From Pseudomonadota bacterium (GTDB taxonomy: Bacteria; Pseudomonadota; Alphaproteobacteria; Rhizobiales; Beijerinckiaceae), in assembly GCA_023386115.1 (NCBI GenBank), contig JAEWKL010000237.1, positions 1 through 16,536 of the forward strand: 16,536 nt of DNA, given 5' to 3'. Of the stretch, positions 5,720 through 13,620 are shown piece by piece. The translations under genes were made by a program, and so were the position numbers. Position 1 is the first letter of the stretch. Each line of letters starts with the position of its first letter. A model generated the notes under the pieces. It was given only the letters and a program-made list of their open reading frames with translations, was not told the origin of the DNA and searched no databases.

Positions 5720-7099
5720 ATGGCCTCGCTGTTGCGCCTCTACAACACGCTCTCCCGGGCCAAGGAGCCGCTCCGGCCGATCGATTCGGGCCGGGTGCGG
5801 ATGTATGCCTGCGGCCCGACCGTCTACGACGCGGCCCATATCGGCAACGCCCGGCCGCTGATCGTCTTCGACCTGCTGTTCCGGCTGCTGCGCCACGTCT
5901 ACGGCGCCGACGCGGTCACCTATGCCCGCAACGTCACCGACGTGGACGATAAGATCAACGCGCGGGCGGCGGAGCGCGGCATCACCATCCGCGAACTCAC
6001 CGACGGCACGCTGGCGCAGTTCCACGACGACATCCGCCGCCTCGGCATCCTGATGCCCGAGACCGTGAACGTGCCGGGAAAACCCCCGGCGATGATCGAG
6101 CCGCGGGCGACCGACCACATCGTCGAGATGACGGCGCTGATCGACCGACTGGTGCGGGCCGGCCACGCCTACGTCGCCGAGGACCACGTGCTGTTCGACG
6201 TGCCCTCGATGCCCGATTACGGCGCGCTGTCGCGCCGCCCCCTCGACGAGATGGAGGCCGGCGCCCGGGTCGACGTCGCGCCCTACAAGCGCTCGCCCCT
6301 CGATTTCGTGCTCTGGAAGCCCTCGAAGCCCGGTGAGCCGTCCTGGCCCTCGCCGGCCGGGATCGCGGTCCCGGGGCGGCCGGGCTGGCATATCGAGTGC
6401 TCGGCCATGGCCTGGAAGCATCTCGGCGAGACCTTCGACATCCATGCCGGCGGCATCGACCTGGTGTTTCCCCACCACGAGAACGAGGTGGCGCAGTCGC
6501 GCTGCTGCTTCAACACGCCGGTGATGGCCAATCTCTGGCTCCACAACGGCTTCCTGCAGGTCGAGGGGGAGAAGATGTCGAAGTCGCTCGGCAACTTCGT
6601 CACCTTACGCGAGGTGCTGGCGGACTGGCCCGGCGAGGTCGTGCGCCTCGCCATGCTGCGCACCCATTACCGCCAGCCGATCGACTGGACCCTGCGGGGA
6701 CTGGAGGAGGCGAGCCGCACCCTCGACCGCTGGTACGACGCCGCCGGCGATGTCGCACCCGGACCCGCGCCCGACAGCGTGCTCGAGCCGCTCCTCGACG
6801 ACCTCAACACCCCGGCGGCTTTGGGCGAGGTGCACCGCCTCGACGATCCGGCGGCGTTGAAGGCCGGCGCTGGGCTACTCGGCCTGCTCGGCCAGACGAA
6901 GTCCGAGCGCGAGAAGGCGGCGGTGGCGGCCTCCGGGGTCGACGCCGCGGCGGTGGAACGGCTCCTCGCCGAGCGCAAGGAGGCCCGGGCCCGCAAGGAC
7001 TGGGCCGAGTCCGACCGGATCCGTGGCGCGCTCACGGCGCTCGGGGTGACGGTGAAGGACAACAAGGACGGAACGACGACCTGGACGGTGGGCCAGTAG
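5720..7099 (+). CDS. cysS: Cysteinyl-tRNA synthetase
   Basis: Class I aminoacyl-tRNA synthetase that activates cysteine with ATP and loads it onto tRNA-Cys in the cytoplasm. It has 459 residues, essentially the length of the E. coli enzyme. The HIGH-type motif is HIGN at 40-43 and KMSKS is at 285-289. The catalytic zinc ligands are all present: C31 in YACGPTVY, C227 in HIECSAMAW, and H252 and E256 in FPHHENEVAQS, with the same 25- and 4-residue spacings as E. coli. The C-terminal part, after about residue 320, matches the DALR/anticodon-binding region and ends in the usual VKDNKDGTTTW. Start: ATG with AGGTG about five bases upstream. The MNT/HEPN genes follow 25 bases after its stop and may be co-transcribed. 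Nothing looks broken. Confidence 0.97.
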   Translation: MASLLRLYNTLSRAKEPLRPIDSGRVRMYACGPTVYDAAHIGNARPLIVFDLLFRLLRHVYGADAVTYARNVTDVDDKINARAAERGITIRELTDGTLAQFHDDIRRLGILMPETVNVPGKPPAMIEPRATDHIVEMTALIDRLVRAGHAYVAEDHVLFDVPSMPDYGALSRRPLDEMEAGARVDVAPYKRSPLDFVLWKPSKPGEPSWPSPAGIAVPGRPGWHIECSAMAWKHLGETFDIHAGGIDLVFPHHENEVAQSRCCFNTPVMANLWLHNGFLQVEGEKMSKSLGNFVTLREVLADWPGEVVRLAMLRTHYRQPIDWTLRGLEEASRTLDRWYDAAGDVAPGPAPDSVLEPLLDDLNTPAALGEVHRLDDPAALKAGAGLLGLLGQTKSEREKAAVAASGVDAAAVERLLAERKEARARKDWAESDRIRGALTALGVTVKDNKDGTTTWTVGQ

Positions 7100-7124
7100 G
7101 GCAGGGCGGCATGAGGATTGCGGC

Positions 7125-7505
7125 ATGAGGACGATCGAGGAGGTGCTGCGGCCGCCGACGGAGGCGGAGGCCGCCGCCGCCCTGGCGCGGTTCGCAGCGG
7201 ATGCGCGCCGGCATTACGGCTCGCGCCTCCTCGGTCTCTCCCTGTTCGGCAGCCGCGCCCGAGGCGATGCCCGGCCCGACAGCGATGCCGACGTGGCGGT
7301 GATCCTGGCCGATGGCGCGTGGCGGATCATCGATGAGGCGCGCCTCCTCGCCGACCTCTCCTACGACCGGCTGATCGAGGACGGCCTCGACATCCAGGCC
7401 CACCCCGTCTCGCAGAGCGCCTGGAACGATCCGGCGCTCCACCCCAACCCCGCCCTCGTCCGGGCGATGCGGCGCGATGCCCGACCGATCGAGGGCGCCC
7501 GATGA
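7125..7505 (+). CDS. MNT-type nucleotidyltransferase domain protein, candidate antitoxin
   Basis: Minimal nucleotidyltransferase of the DNA polymerase beta superfamily (MNT), 126 residues. The core signature is complete: LFGSRARGDARPDSDADVAV, with G42-S43 and the metal-binding D54 and D56; D89 in DGLDIQAH fits the third carboxylate. Known: in HepT/MntA-type modules the MNT protein modifies the HEPN toxin by adding AMP and so neutralises it. This call rests on the motif plus the HEPN gene that overlaps its end by 4 bases (ATGA at 7502-7505). Start: ATG with GAGG eight bases upstream; a five-codon frame (ATG at 7111) runs into this start. It follows cysS by 25 bases. An independent nucleotidyltransferase role, such as antibiotic modification, is less likely at this size. 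Confidence 0.85.
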   Translation: MRTIEEVLRPPTEAEAAAALARFAADARRHYGSRLLGLSLFGSRARGDARPDSDADVAVILADGAWRIIDEARLLADLSYDRLIEDGLDIQAHPVSQSAWNDPALHPNPALVRAMRRDARPIEGAR

Positions 7506-7915
7506 CGGAACTCTGGCTCAGGGCCGAGGAGGCCCTGACCGAAGCCAGGATCCTGCTCGCGGCAGGCCGCCCGAACGGCGCGATCAGCCGCGCCTATTAC
7601 GCCGCCTTCACGGCCGTGCGGGTGATCGTGACGCAACGGACGGGTGCTCGGCCTGAGGAGCTGCGCCGGCATGCCGCGGTCCTCAAGATGTTCTCGGAGC
7701 ACTTCATTGCCCCGGGCCTGATCGATCGGGAGTTCGGCCGCGGGTTGCGGCATCTCTTCAGCGATCGGGCAAGCGCGGATTACGACGGGCCTCGCCTGAC
7801 CGCTGAGGACGCCGGCAAGGCCGTCGACTTTGCCGAACGCCTTCTGCTGGCCACGGCCCACTTCGTGGCGGGACCGTCAGATACTGCGCAATCGGGTGAC
7901 GACCCGCCAAGCTGA
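7502..7915 (+). CDS. HEPN domain protein, candidate toxin partner of the MNT protein
   Basis: A 137-residue, mainly helical protein of the HEPN type. Typical features are WLRAEEALTEARILLAAGRPNGAISRAYYAAFTAVRVIV, where the SRAYYAAF helix is a hallmark, and FSDRASADYD near 86-95, the R-x-x-x-D-Y block of PF05168-like members. Many HEPN proteins are RNases using Rx4-6H. Here that histidine is not at the usual late-helix position (R89-ASA-D93-Y94); the only formal match is R50...H57, in an unusual place. RNase activity is therefore uncertain. Start overlaps the MNT stop (ATGA), implying translational coupling and an obligate pair. Alternatives: a non-nuclease HEPN partner that binds nucleotides or RNA. 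Confidence 0.83.
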   Translation: MTELWLRAEEALTEARILLAAGRPNGAISRAYYAAFTAVRVIVTQRTGARPEELRRHAAVLKMFSEHFIAPGLIDREFGRGLRHLFSDRASADYDGPRLTAEDAGKAVDFAERLLLATAHFVAGPSDTAQSGDDPPS

Positions 7916-7934
7916 CAGAGTGTTCCGGCCGACC

Positions 7935-8141
7935 TCACTTCTTGACGGCTGCCGGCCAGACAATCGCTTGCGCCACGATCACGTCCGTGCCGTTGAAGGT
8001 GCAGGACGGCGAGCCGTAGAGCTTGTAGCCCAGCGCCAGCGCCTCCGAGATCCGGCGGCAGAAATGGGCGTCGTCCTTGCCGGTGATCAGGCGGTAGGGC
8101 AGCCCGTCGTTCGGGGGCTTCGCGTCCGGAGTCGTGGTCAA
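7935..8141 (-). CDS. DUF1737 domain protein (TTG start)
   Basis: A 68-residue protein with the DUF1737 pattern: YRLITGKDDAHFCRRISEAL (16-35), then ALGYKLYGSPSCTFNGTDVIVAQAIV. It is a soluble alpha/beta-like small domain common in proteobacteria; its function is not established. The start is TTG: codon 8141-8139 follows GAGGAG at a spacing of about seven bases, and no in-frame ATG precedes it. The nearest ATG, which overlaps that Shine-Dalgarno, is out of frame and ends after five codons at a TGA overlapping the TTG. The gene lies between the HEPN gene (convergent, 19 bases) and the LOG gene (same strand, upstream, with a hairpin between). Confidence 0.82.
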   Translation of the reverse strand: MTTTPDAKPPNDGLPYRLITGKDDAHFCRRISEALALGYKLYGSPSCTFNGTDVIVAQAIVWPAAVKK

Positions 8142-8202
8142 GATGGGCTCCTCATGAACTGCACGTTTGATCCTGCCAGCGCCCTCATCCTGAATCGTGA
8201 AA

Positions 8203-8239
8203 CCTGCCGCCGTCAGCCGCGGAAACCGAAGGCGGCAGG
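8203..8239 (-). terminator. Hairpin terminator-like element after the LOG gene
   Basis: CCTGCCGCC (8203-8211) pairs perfectly with GGCGGCAGG (8231-8239) around a 19-base loop. On the minus strand it lies 23 bases after the LOG stop codon and is followed by TTTC, a very short U-tract. It would separate LOG transcription from the DUF1737 gene. Confidence 0.5.
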
Positions 8240-8262
8240 CCCCTCGACGAGCCGCCGCAGGC

Positions 8263-8856
8263 TCAGAACTTCTCCTCGATCAGCGCCTCGGCCTCCGGCC
8301 GCGGCGGCGCCCGACGGATCGCCTCGCGCAGCATCGGCACCACTTGGTCCGGTTCCTCGGCCACGAGGTAGCTGAGGTCCAGGCCCTCGCGGATGAAGCC
8401 GGTGCGGCGCATGTGGTCGAGGAGGGCGAGGAACGGCGCCCAGAAATCGGCCACCGAGAGCAGCAGGATCGGCTTGGCGTGCTGGCCGAGTTGCGACCAG
8501 GTCATCTGCTCGACCAGTTCCTCCAGGGTGCCGATGCCGCCCGGCAGGGCCACGAAGGCGTCGGAGCGGTCGAACATCAGCTTCTTGCGGGTGTGCATGT
8601 CGGAGACCACGATCGTCTCCTGCACGTCGTCGAGCATGCGCTCGCGCGACTTCAGGAAGTCCGGGATGATGCCGGTGACGAGGCCGCCATGGTCGAGCAC
8701 CGCCCGCGCCACCGTGCCCATCAGCCCGACATTGCCGCCGCCATAGACCAGGGCGATGCCGGCCTCCGCCAGGTGCCGCCCCAGCGCCCGCGCCGTCGCC
8801 TCGAAGACCGGATCCGTACCGAACCCCGAGCCGCAATACACGCAAACCGTCCGCAT
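8263..8856 (-). CDS. LOG family protein (nucleoside 5'-monophosphate phosphoribohydrolase-like)
   Basis: Lysine-decarboxylase-like/LOG family (TIGR00730) Rossmann-fold protein, 197 residues, normal size. The N-terminus MRTVCVYCGSGFGTDPVF carries the family VYCGS block, followed by YGGGNVGLMG at 38-47. The catalytic signature PGGIGTLEE is at 105-113, with R97 in KKLMFDRSDAF just before it. Known: many members release free base from N6-modified adenosine (or plain) nucleoside monophosphates, the step that activates cytokinins in plants and microbes; actual substrate preference varies. Earlier annotation as lysine decarboxylase is usually wrong. The reading frame is open much further upstream, to 9648, but the ATG at 8856 has GGAG five bases before it and matches the family start. 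Divergent from the LysM gene. Confidence 0.9.
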   Translation of the reverse strand: MRTVCVYCGSGFGTDPVFEATARALGRHLAEAGIALVYGGGNVGLMGTVARAVLDHGGLVTGIIPDFLKSRERMLDDVQETIVVSDMHTRKKLMFDRSDAFVALPGGIGTLEELVEQMTWSQLGQHAKPILLLSVADFWAPFLALLDHMRRTGFIREGLDLSYLVAEEPDQVVPMLREAIRRAPPRPEAEALIEEKF

Positions 8857-8954
8857 CGAGTCTCCGCACCGTTCGCAGCCGAAATCGGCCGTCACCACGC
8901 AAGTTTCCGGCCGAGCCGCGCGATTCGCGCCGCGTGGTCTCGCCCCGCCAGTCC

Positions 8955-8963
8955 TGTTACTAT
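8955..8963 (+). promoter_or_regulatory. Extended -10 promoter element upstream of the LysM gene
   Basis: TGTTACTAT is a TGn plus TACTAT extended -10 box in an otherwise very GC-rich gap between divergent genes. It would give a leader of about 90 bases before the ATG at 9062. No good -35 hexamer is seen 17 bases upstream, which extended -10 promoters tolerate. Confidence 0.4.
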
Positions 8964-9061
8964 GACGGCGATGGCGTGGGCGTGTCGACCGGAGGCGAAA
9001 GGTCGCGCGGGAACCCTTGAGACCATCGGCCGGGAGGACCCGTGAACGGGAGTGTTGCGCC

Positions 9062-10384
9062 ATGACGACCGTGTTGCGGACGACCGAGTTGCGGAGGGGC
9101 ATCGGCCTCGCGGCCGTCGGCCTCGTCGCCGGGTTCGTGCTCATCGGCGTCGCAGCGAGCGGCACGCGGCTGTTCTCGCTCGTCTCGCCGGAGACGGAGC
9201 CGGTCCCGACGACCTCGCCCCAGGCCGCGCTCTCGCCGCCGGCGCCGGCCCCCGCCGCCCCGGTGCCTCCCGCGGCCCTGCCGCCCGGGCCCGAGGCGAT
9301 TGCCGCAAAAGACGCACCGTCCTTCGACATCATCCGGGTCGAGCCCGACGGGGCGAGCGTTCTCGCCGGGCGCAGCCGGCCCGGCGCCGAGGTCGAGGTG
9401 CTGCGTGACGGCCAGCCCTTCGCCCGCACCAAGGCCGACGAGGCCGGCAACTTCGCCCTGGTGCCGCCGATCCTGCCGCCGGGCAGCCACGAGATCACCC
9501 TGCGCAGCACCGCGCCGGACGGCGCCACGGCCTCCGGCCGGGCCAGCGCCGTCGTGGTGGTGGCGCAGGACCGCCGCACCAAGCCCCTCGTCGCCGTCAC
9601 GGCCCCCGGCCAGCCGACCGCGGTGCTGTCGCTGCCGGAGCCGGCCAAAGTCGAGGCCAGGGCGGAGACGACGACCGAGATCAGACGTCCGGCCGGCCCT
9701 CAGCCGGTCAAGGTCGTCGGCGTCGATGCCGAGCCGGGCGGACGGCTCTACGTCACGGCGCAGGGCGCCCCGAAGGCGGATCTCCGCCTCTACCTCAACG
9801 ACACGCTGGTGGCGCCGGGCCGGGCCGGACCGGACGGCCGCGTCGCCTTCACGATTGGGCGCGGGGTCGGGCCCGGCGACTACCGGGTGCGGATCGATCA
9901 GGTCGATCCCGCCACCGGTGCGGTCAAGACCCGTGCCGAGACCGCTTTCGCGATGCCGCCCAATCTCGGGCCGGCCGTCACCGGCGCCGCCGAGGCGCCG
10001 GCGCGTCAGCCCCTGCGGCGCGGTGCCCCGCCGGGCGGTCCACCGGTTGCGGCGGCGCCCTCCGCGACGGTTCCGCCCGCGGGTGCGACGGCCATGGCCC
10101 TTGCCCCTGCCTTGGCCCCCCTGCAGGCGCCGCGGGCAGAGGTGGCGTCCGGGTCCACCGATCCCGGCGCGGTCTTCGTGCCTGGAATCAGCACCGCGAA
10201 GGTCATCCGCGGCGACAACCTGTGGAGCATCAGCCGCCGGGCCTACGGCAAGGGCCTGCGCTACACCGTGATCTTCGACGCCAACCAGGGCCAGATCCGC
10301 GATCCGAACCGGATCTATCCCGGCCAGGTCTTCGTGCTGCCGGGCGAGGCGCCGCAGACGCGGGAGCCGGAGAGCCGCGGCTGA
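9062..10384 (+). CDS. Membrane-anchored LysM domain protein
   Basis: A 440-residue envelope protein. Residues 13-34 (GIGLAAVGLVAGFVLIGVAA) form one membrane helix with basic residues before it, so the rest should lie in the periplasm. Next comes an Ala/Pro-rich linker (about 50-85), an Ig-like or carboxypeptidase-regulatory-like segment (IIRVEPDGASVLAGRSRPGA and on, about 92-175), a second similar segment from about 220, and another Pro/Ala-rich linker. A C-terminal LysM begins at residue 380 (KVIRGDNLWSISRRAYGKG) and ends in IYPGQVFVLP; LysM binds the glycan of peptidoglycan. Start: ATG with GGGAG nine bases upstream; a TTG at 9017 would add 15 residues and has no support. It is convergent with the methyltransferase gene. 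The role is probably structural or cell-wall remodelling; no enzymatic domain is visible. Confidence 0.85.
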   Translation: MTTVLRTTELRRGIGLAAVGLVAGFVLIGVAASGTRLFSLVSPETEPVPTTSPQAALSPPAPAPAAPVPPAALPPGPEAIAAKDAPSFDIIRVEPDGASVLAGRSRPGAEVEVLRDGQPFARTKADEAGNFALVPPILPPGSHEITLRSTAPDGATASGRASAVVVVAQDRRTKPLVAVTAPGQPTAVLSLPEPAKVEARAETTTEIRRPAGPQPVKVVGVDAEPGGRLYVTAQGAPKADLRLYLNDTLVAPGRAGPDGRVAFTIGRGVGPGDYRVRIDQVDPATGAVKTRAETAFAMPPNLGPAVTGAAEAPARQPLRRGAPPGGPPVAAAPSATVPPAGATAMALAPALAPLQAPRAEVASGSTDPGAVFVPGISTAKVIRGDNLWSISRRAYGKGLRYTVIFDANQGQIRDPNRIYPGQVFVLPGEAPQTREPESRG

Positions 10385-10395
10385 TCGACCTCAGG

Positions 10396-10415
10396 CGGCT
10401 GACGAAAGTCAGCCG
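10396..10415. terminator. Perfect 8-bp hairpin with GAAA loop between convergent genes
   Basis: CGGCTGAC (10396-10403), loop GAAA, GTCAGCCG (10408-10415). It lies 11 bases past the LysM stop and overlaps the stop codon of the methyltransferase on the other strand (10409-10411). It lacks a U-tract on either strand, so it may be a weak bidirectional terminator or a 3'-end protection hairpin. GAAA is a stable GNRA tetraloop on the plus-strand RNA. Confidence 0.5.
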
Positions 10416-11329
10416 GCGCGCTGGATCAGCGTCGCGTCGAGGAGGTTGTCGAAGCCGCGCTCCTTGAGGCCGATCACCAGGGCGTCGGGCCGCTCCTCGA
10501 CCAGCCGCATCAGCCAGGACGGCGCCGCGTAGCTGCCGCCGTAGCTCTGGCCGTAGAGCCTGGTCCAGCTGCGCACCTCGGTGTAGCCGAAGCCGTGTCG
10601 CGCATAGTCGCTCCCGAGGGCCCGCAGCCGGTCCGAGATTTTCGGCCCGCCGAACGCCGCTCGGGCCGCTCGCCACCAGCGCAGGGGGACCAGCCCGGCA
10701 TCCCGATCCTCGGCGCCCGACAGCGCGGCCCAGTTGCGCCCCGCCGACGTCAGGACCAGCACGCCGCCGGGCGCCAGGGCGTCGATCATCACGGTCACGG
10801 CCCGGGCGAAGAGCGGCGCGTCGAAATGCGTCACCAGCGAGCCGACGAAGATCAGGTCGTAGGATCCGGGCAGGGGCGCGGAAAAGTCCTTGCTGCTCGT
10901 GATCTCGGTCACGCCGAACTGCGCCACCACGTCCGCCACCTTGCGGGCATCGAGGTCGGCGACGGCGATCTCGGCCTCGGGGAAGAACGTGACGAGGTGG
11001 CGCGTCACCCGGCCCCCGCCGCAGGGCAGGTCGAGGATGCGCGTCGGCTCCGTGCGCCCGGCCAGCAGCATCGCCTCGGTGATGAGGCGCAGGGCCGAGA
11101 GGCCGACGGCGTGGTAATGCGCCCGACCCTCCGGCGTGTCGACCAGCATGTCGTCGTGGGGAGAGACCTCCCGATCGACCGTAGCGGCCTCGTAGCGGCG
11201 CCAGCGGGCGAGGCAACGTTCGAGCACCGCGACCGTCGCGCCCTCGCTCCAGGACGGGGGCGCGTGCACGGGCAGCAGGGCCGGCCCGGTGCGGGGGCGC
11301 CGAACATCGCGGGAGGATGGGAGCAGCAT
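10409..11329 (-). CDS. Class I SAM-dependent methyltransferase, substrate unknown
   Basis: A 306-residue Rossmann-like methyltransferase. Counting from the ATG at 11329, motif I is ILDLPCGGGRVTRHL at 98-112, where the usual LGCG is LPCG. The acidic residue after strand 2 is D125 in VADLD, SYDLIFVGSLVTHF is the post-motif region, and ALAPGGVLVLTSAG is the strand 5 region. The N-terminal 90 residues are helical and polar. The substrate cannot be deduced; small molecules or lipids are possible. The start is uncertain: the frame is open to a GTG at 11434, and neither this ATG nor other candidates has a clear Shine-Dalgarno; I chose the ATG because the upstream part is arginine-rich and unlike a protein domain. 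Divergent from the exporter gene and convergent with the LysM gene. Confidence 0.75.
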   Translation of the reverse strand: MLLPSSRDVRRPRTGPALLPVHAPPSWSEGATVAVLERCLARWRRYEAATVDREVSPHDDMLVDTPEGRAHYHAVGLSALRLITEAMLLAGRTEPTRILDLPCGGGRVTRHLVTFFPEAEIAVADLDARKVADVVAQFGVTEITSSKDFSAPLPGSYDLIFVGSLVTHFDAPLFARAVTVMIDALAPGGVLVLTSAGRNWAALSGAEDRDAGLVPLRWWRAARAAFGGPKISDRLRALGSDYARHGFGYTEVRSWTRLYGQSYGGSYAAPSWLMRLVEERPDALVIGLKERGFDNLLDATLIQRAG

Positions 11330-11483
11330 GGACGACAATCCGGACTGACGAAGGGAGAGGGGCACGCGCAGCCGGCGTGGCCGGAAAGCCGCCGTTCTAG
11401 GCGCGTTTCGCTGACGTGTCGCGCGGGTTTCCACGGCCTTGCCGCCGGGCGGACGGGCGCAGGTCCGGGCCGCGTCGGGCGCG

Positions 11484-11513
11484 CTGTCCCCCTGTCCGAT
11501 CCTGGCCTATATG
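11484..11513 (+). promoter_or_regulatory. Possible promoter of the Atm1-like exporter gene
   Basis: CTGTCC (11484-11489) and TATATG (11508-11513) are 18 bases apart. A start about 7 bases downstream would leave a leader of roughly 20 bases before the TTG at 11542. The match is moderate. Confidence 0.3.
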
Positions 11514-11541
11514 CGGCGCGATCCCGTCCGGAACCGGCCTC

Positions 11542-13482
11542 TTGTCCACTGACCCGAATCCTCCGGCCGAGCCCGAGCGGCCCGGCCTCGTCGCCACCTA
11601 CCGCCGCCTCTGGCCCTATCTCTGGCCCCACGGCCGGCCGGACCTGCAGCGCCGCGTCTTCATCGCCTTCGGCCTGCTGCTCGTCGCCAAGGTGGTCACC
11701 CTGGCGATGCCGTTCACCTTCAAATGGGCGACCGACGCCCTGGTGGCGGTGGTGGGGGGTAAGGAGAGTGCCGTCCCGACCGGGATCTGGGCCGCGCCGG
11801 CCCTGATGATCGGGCTCTACGGCGCCACCCGGATCGCCATGGCGCTGCTGACCCAGGTCCGCGACGGGCTGTTCGCCAAGGTGGCGATGCATGCGGTGCG
11901 GCGCCTGGCGCTCCAGACCTTCCGGCACATGCACCAATTGTCCCTGCGCTTCCACCTCGAGCGCAAGACCGGCGGCCTGACCCGGGTGCTGGAGCGTGGC
12001 CGCAACGGCATCGAGGAATTGTCGCGCCTGATGGTGCTGACGCTGGTGCCGACCATCGTCGAGTTCCTGCTGGTGCTCGGCACGCTGGCCTACGAGTTCA
12101 GCCTCTCCTACTCGGCGGTCGTGCTGGTGATGGTGGCGGCCTATCTCGGCTACACCTACAAGGCCACCGAGTGGCGCATCGCCATCCGCAAGCGGATGAA
12201 CGACTCCGACACCGACGCCAACACCAAGGCCGTCGACTCGCTGCTCAACTACGAGACGGTAAAGTATTTCGGCGCAGAAAAGCGCGAGACCGCCCGGTAC
12301 GACCAGTCGATGGCGCGCTACGAGAAGGCCTCGACGCAAACGTATGTCTCGCTCGCAGTGCTCAACGCCGGCCAGGCGGTGATCTTCACGATCGGCATGA
12401 GCGTGGTGATGTGGCTCGCCGCCCGCGACATCATGGCCGGGCGAGCGACGATCGGCGGCTTCGTGCTGGTCAACACCATGCTGGTGCAGCTCTCGATGCC
12501 GCTCAACTTCATGGGCATGATCTACCGCGAGATCAAGCAGGCCCTGATCGACATCGACGACATGTTCAAGATCCTGCACCGCAACCCGGAGATCGCCGAT
12601 CGGCCGGGCGCGGTCCCGCTGGCGATCGGCGAGGGGGTGGTAAGGGTCGAGGACGTGCACTTCGCCTACGTGCCGGAGCGCCCGATCCTGCGCGGCATCA
12701 GCTTCACCGTGCCGGCGGGGCGCACGGTCGCGATCGTCGGACCGTCGGGCGCCGGCAAGTCCACCCTGTCGCGCCTGCTGTTCCGGTTCTACGAGCCGCA
12801 AGCGGGACGCATCACCATCGACGGGCAGGACATCGCGTCGGTGCAGCAGGATTCCCTGCGCGCCGCCATCGGCATGGTGCCGCAGGACACGGTGCTGTTC
12901 AACGACACGATCGGCTACAACATCCGCTACGGCCGTTGGGAAGCCTCCGAGGAGGAGGTGCGCGAGGCCGCAACCCTCGCCCAGATCGACCGCTTCATCG
13001 CCGCCCTGCCGGAGGGCTACGACACGCCGGTGGGCGAGCGCGGCCTGAAGCTCTCGGGCGGCGAGAAGCAGCGCGTCGCCATCGCGCGCACCATCCTGAA
13101 GGGGCCGCCGATCCTCGTCCTCGACGAGGCGACCTCGGCGCTCGATTCCTTCACCGAGCGCGAGATCCAGGACGCCCTCGATCGGGTCAGCCGCGGCCGC
13201 ACCACCCTCGTCATCGCCCACCGCCTGTCGACGGTGGTCGGCGCGGACGAGATCATCGTCCTCGACCAGGGCCGCATCGCCGAGCGCGGCACCCATCTGG
13301 CGCTGCTGGCGCAGGGCGGCGTCTACGCGGCGATGTGGAATCGCCAGCGCGAGGCGGACGCCGCCCGCGAGGCGCTCAAGCGCGCGGAAGCCGAGGAGGG
13401 CGTGAGCCTGCGCACGCATCTGGAGCCGGGGGAGGTCCCGGGACCCGTCGCCAAGGCGCCGGAGCCCGCCTCGGTCCCCTGA
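11542..13482 (+). CDS. Atm1-type ABC exporter, fused permease and ATPase
   Basis: Inner-membrane half-transporter of the ATM1/HMT1 group, working as a homodimer. With the TTG at 11542 it has 646 residues. The N-terminal half holds six membrane helices between about 35 and 335. It includes the family-typical RNGIEELSRLMVLTLVPTIVEF and the KAVDSLLNYETVKYFGAEKRE coupling region, a strong Atm1 signature. The ATPase domain has Walker A GPSGAGKST at 400-408, VPQDTVLFNDTI as the Q-loop, signature LSGGEKQ at 504-510, Walker B ILVLDEA at 524-530 and the switch H560 in IAHRLST. Known bacterial Atm1 proteins export glutathione-linked metals or sulfur species. The TTG lacks a clear ribosome-binding site; an in-frame extension to 11416 is arginine-rich and unlikely. 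psd and pssA follow on the same strand. Confidence 0.9.
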   Translation: MSTDPNPPAEPERPGLVATYRRLWPYLWPHGRPDLQRRVFIAFGLLLVAKVVTLAMPFTFKWATDALVAVVGGKESAVPTGIWAAPALMIGLYGATRIAMALLTQVRDGLFAKVAMHAVRRLALQTFRHMHQLSLRFHLERKTGGLTRVLERGRNGIEELSRLMVLTLVPTIVEFLLVLGTLAYEFSLSYSAVVLVMVAAYLGYTYKATEWRIAIRKRMNDSDTDANTKAVDSLLNYETVKYFGAEKRETARYDQSMARYEKASTQTYVSLAVLNAGQAVIFTIGMSVVMWLAARDIMAGRATIGGFVLVNTMLVQLSMPLNFMGMIYREIKQALIDIDDMFKILHRNPEIADRPGAVPLAIGEGVVRVEDVHFAYVPERPILRGISFTVPAGRTVAIVGPSGAGKSTLSRLLFRFYEPQAGRITIDGQDIASVQQDSLRAAIGMVPQDTVLFNDTIGYNIRYGRWEASEEEVREAATLAQIDRFIAALPEGYDTPVGERGLKLSGGEKQRVAIARTILKGPPILVLDEATSALDSFTEREIQDALDRVSRGRTTLVIAHRLSTVVGADEIIVLDQGRIAERGTHLALLAQGGVYAAMWNRQREADAAREALKRAEAEEGVSLRTHLEPGEVPGPVAKAPEPASVP

Positions 13483-13620
13483 CGGCCGTCGCGCGCGACC
13501 GAGACAAAGAGAGCCCGCGCCCTTCTGACGATTGACGCGGGGCCACGCGCCTGCCATCCGCGGGCGCTGTACCGGCCGCTCGCGGCCGACGACAAGACCC
13601 GAGGACGCACCCGAGGACTT

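Noticed and set aside
5540..6544. 334-residue minus-strand frame across the cysS start
   Set aside because: Antisense shadow of cysS, rich in Arg/His/Gly, without a recognisable motif.
8857..9648. Long upstream extension of the LOG frame
   Set aside because: It would overlap the LysM gene on the other strand; the ATG at 8856 has a good ribosome-binding site and matches the family start.
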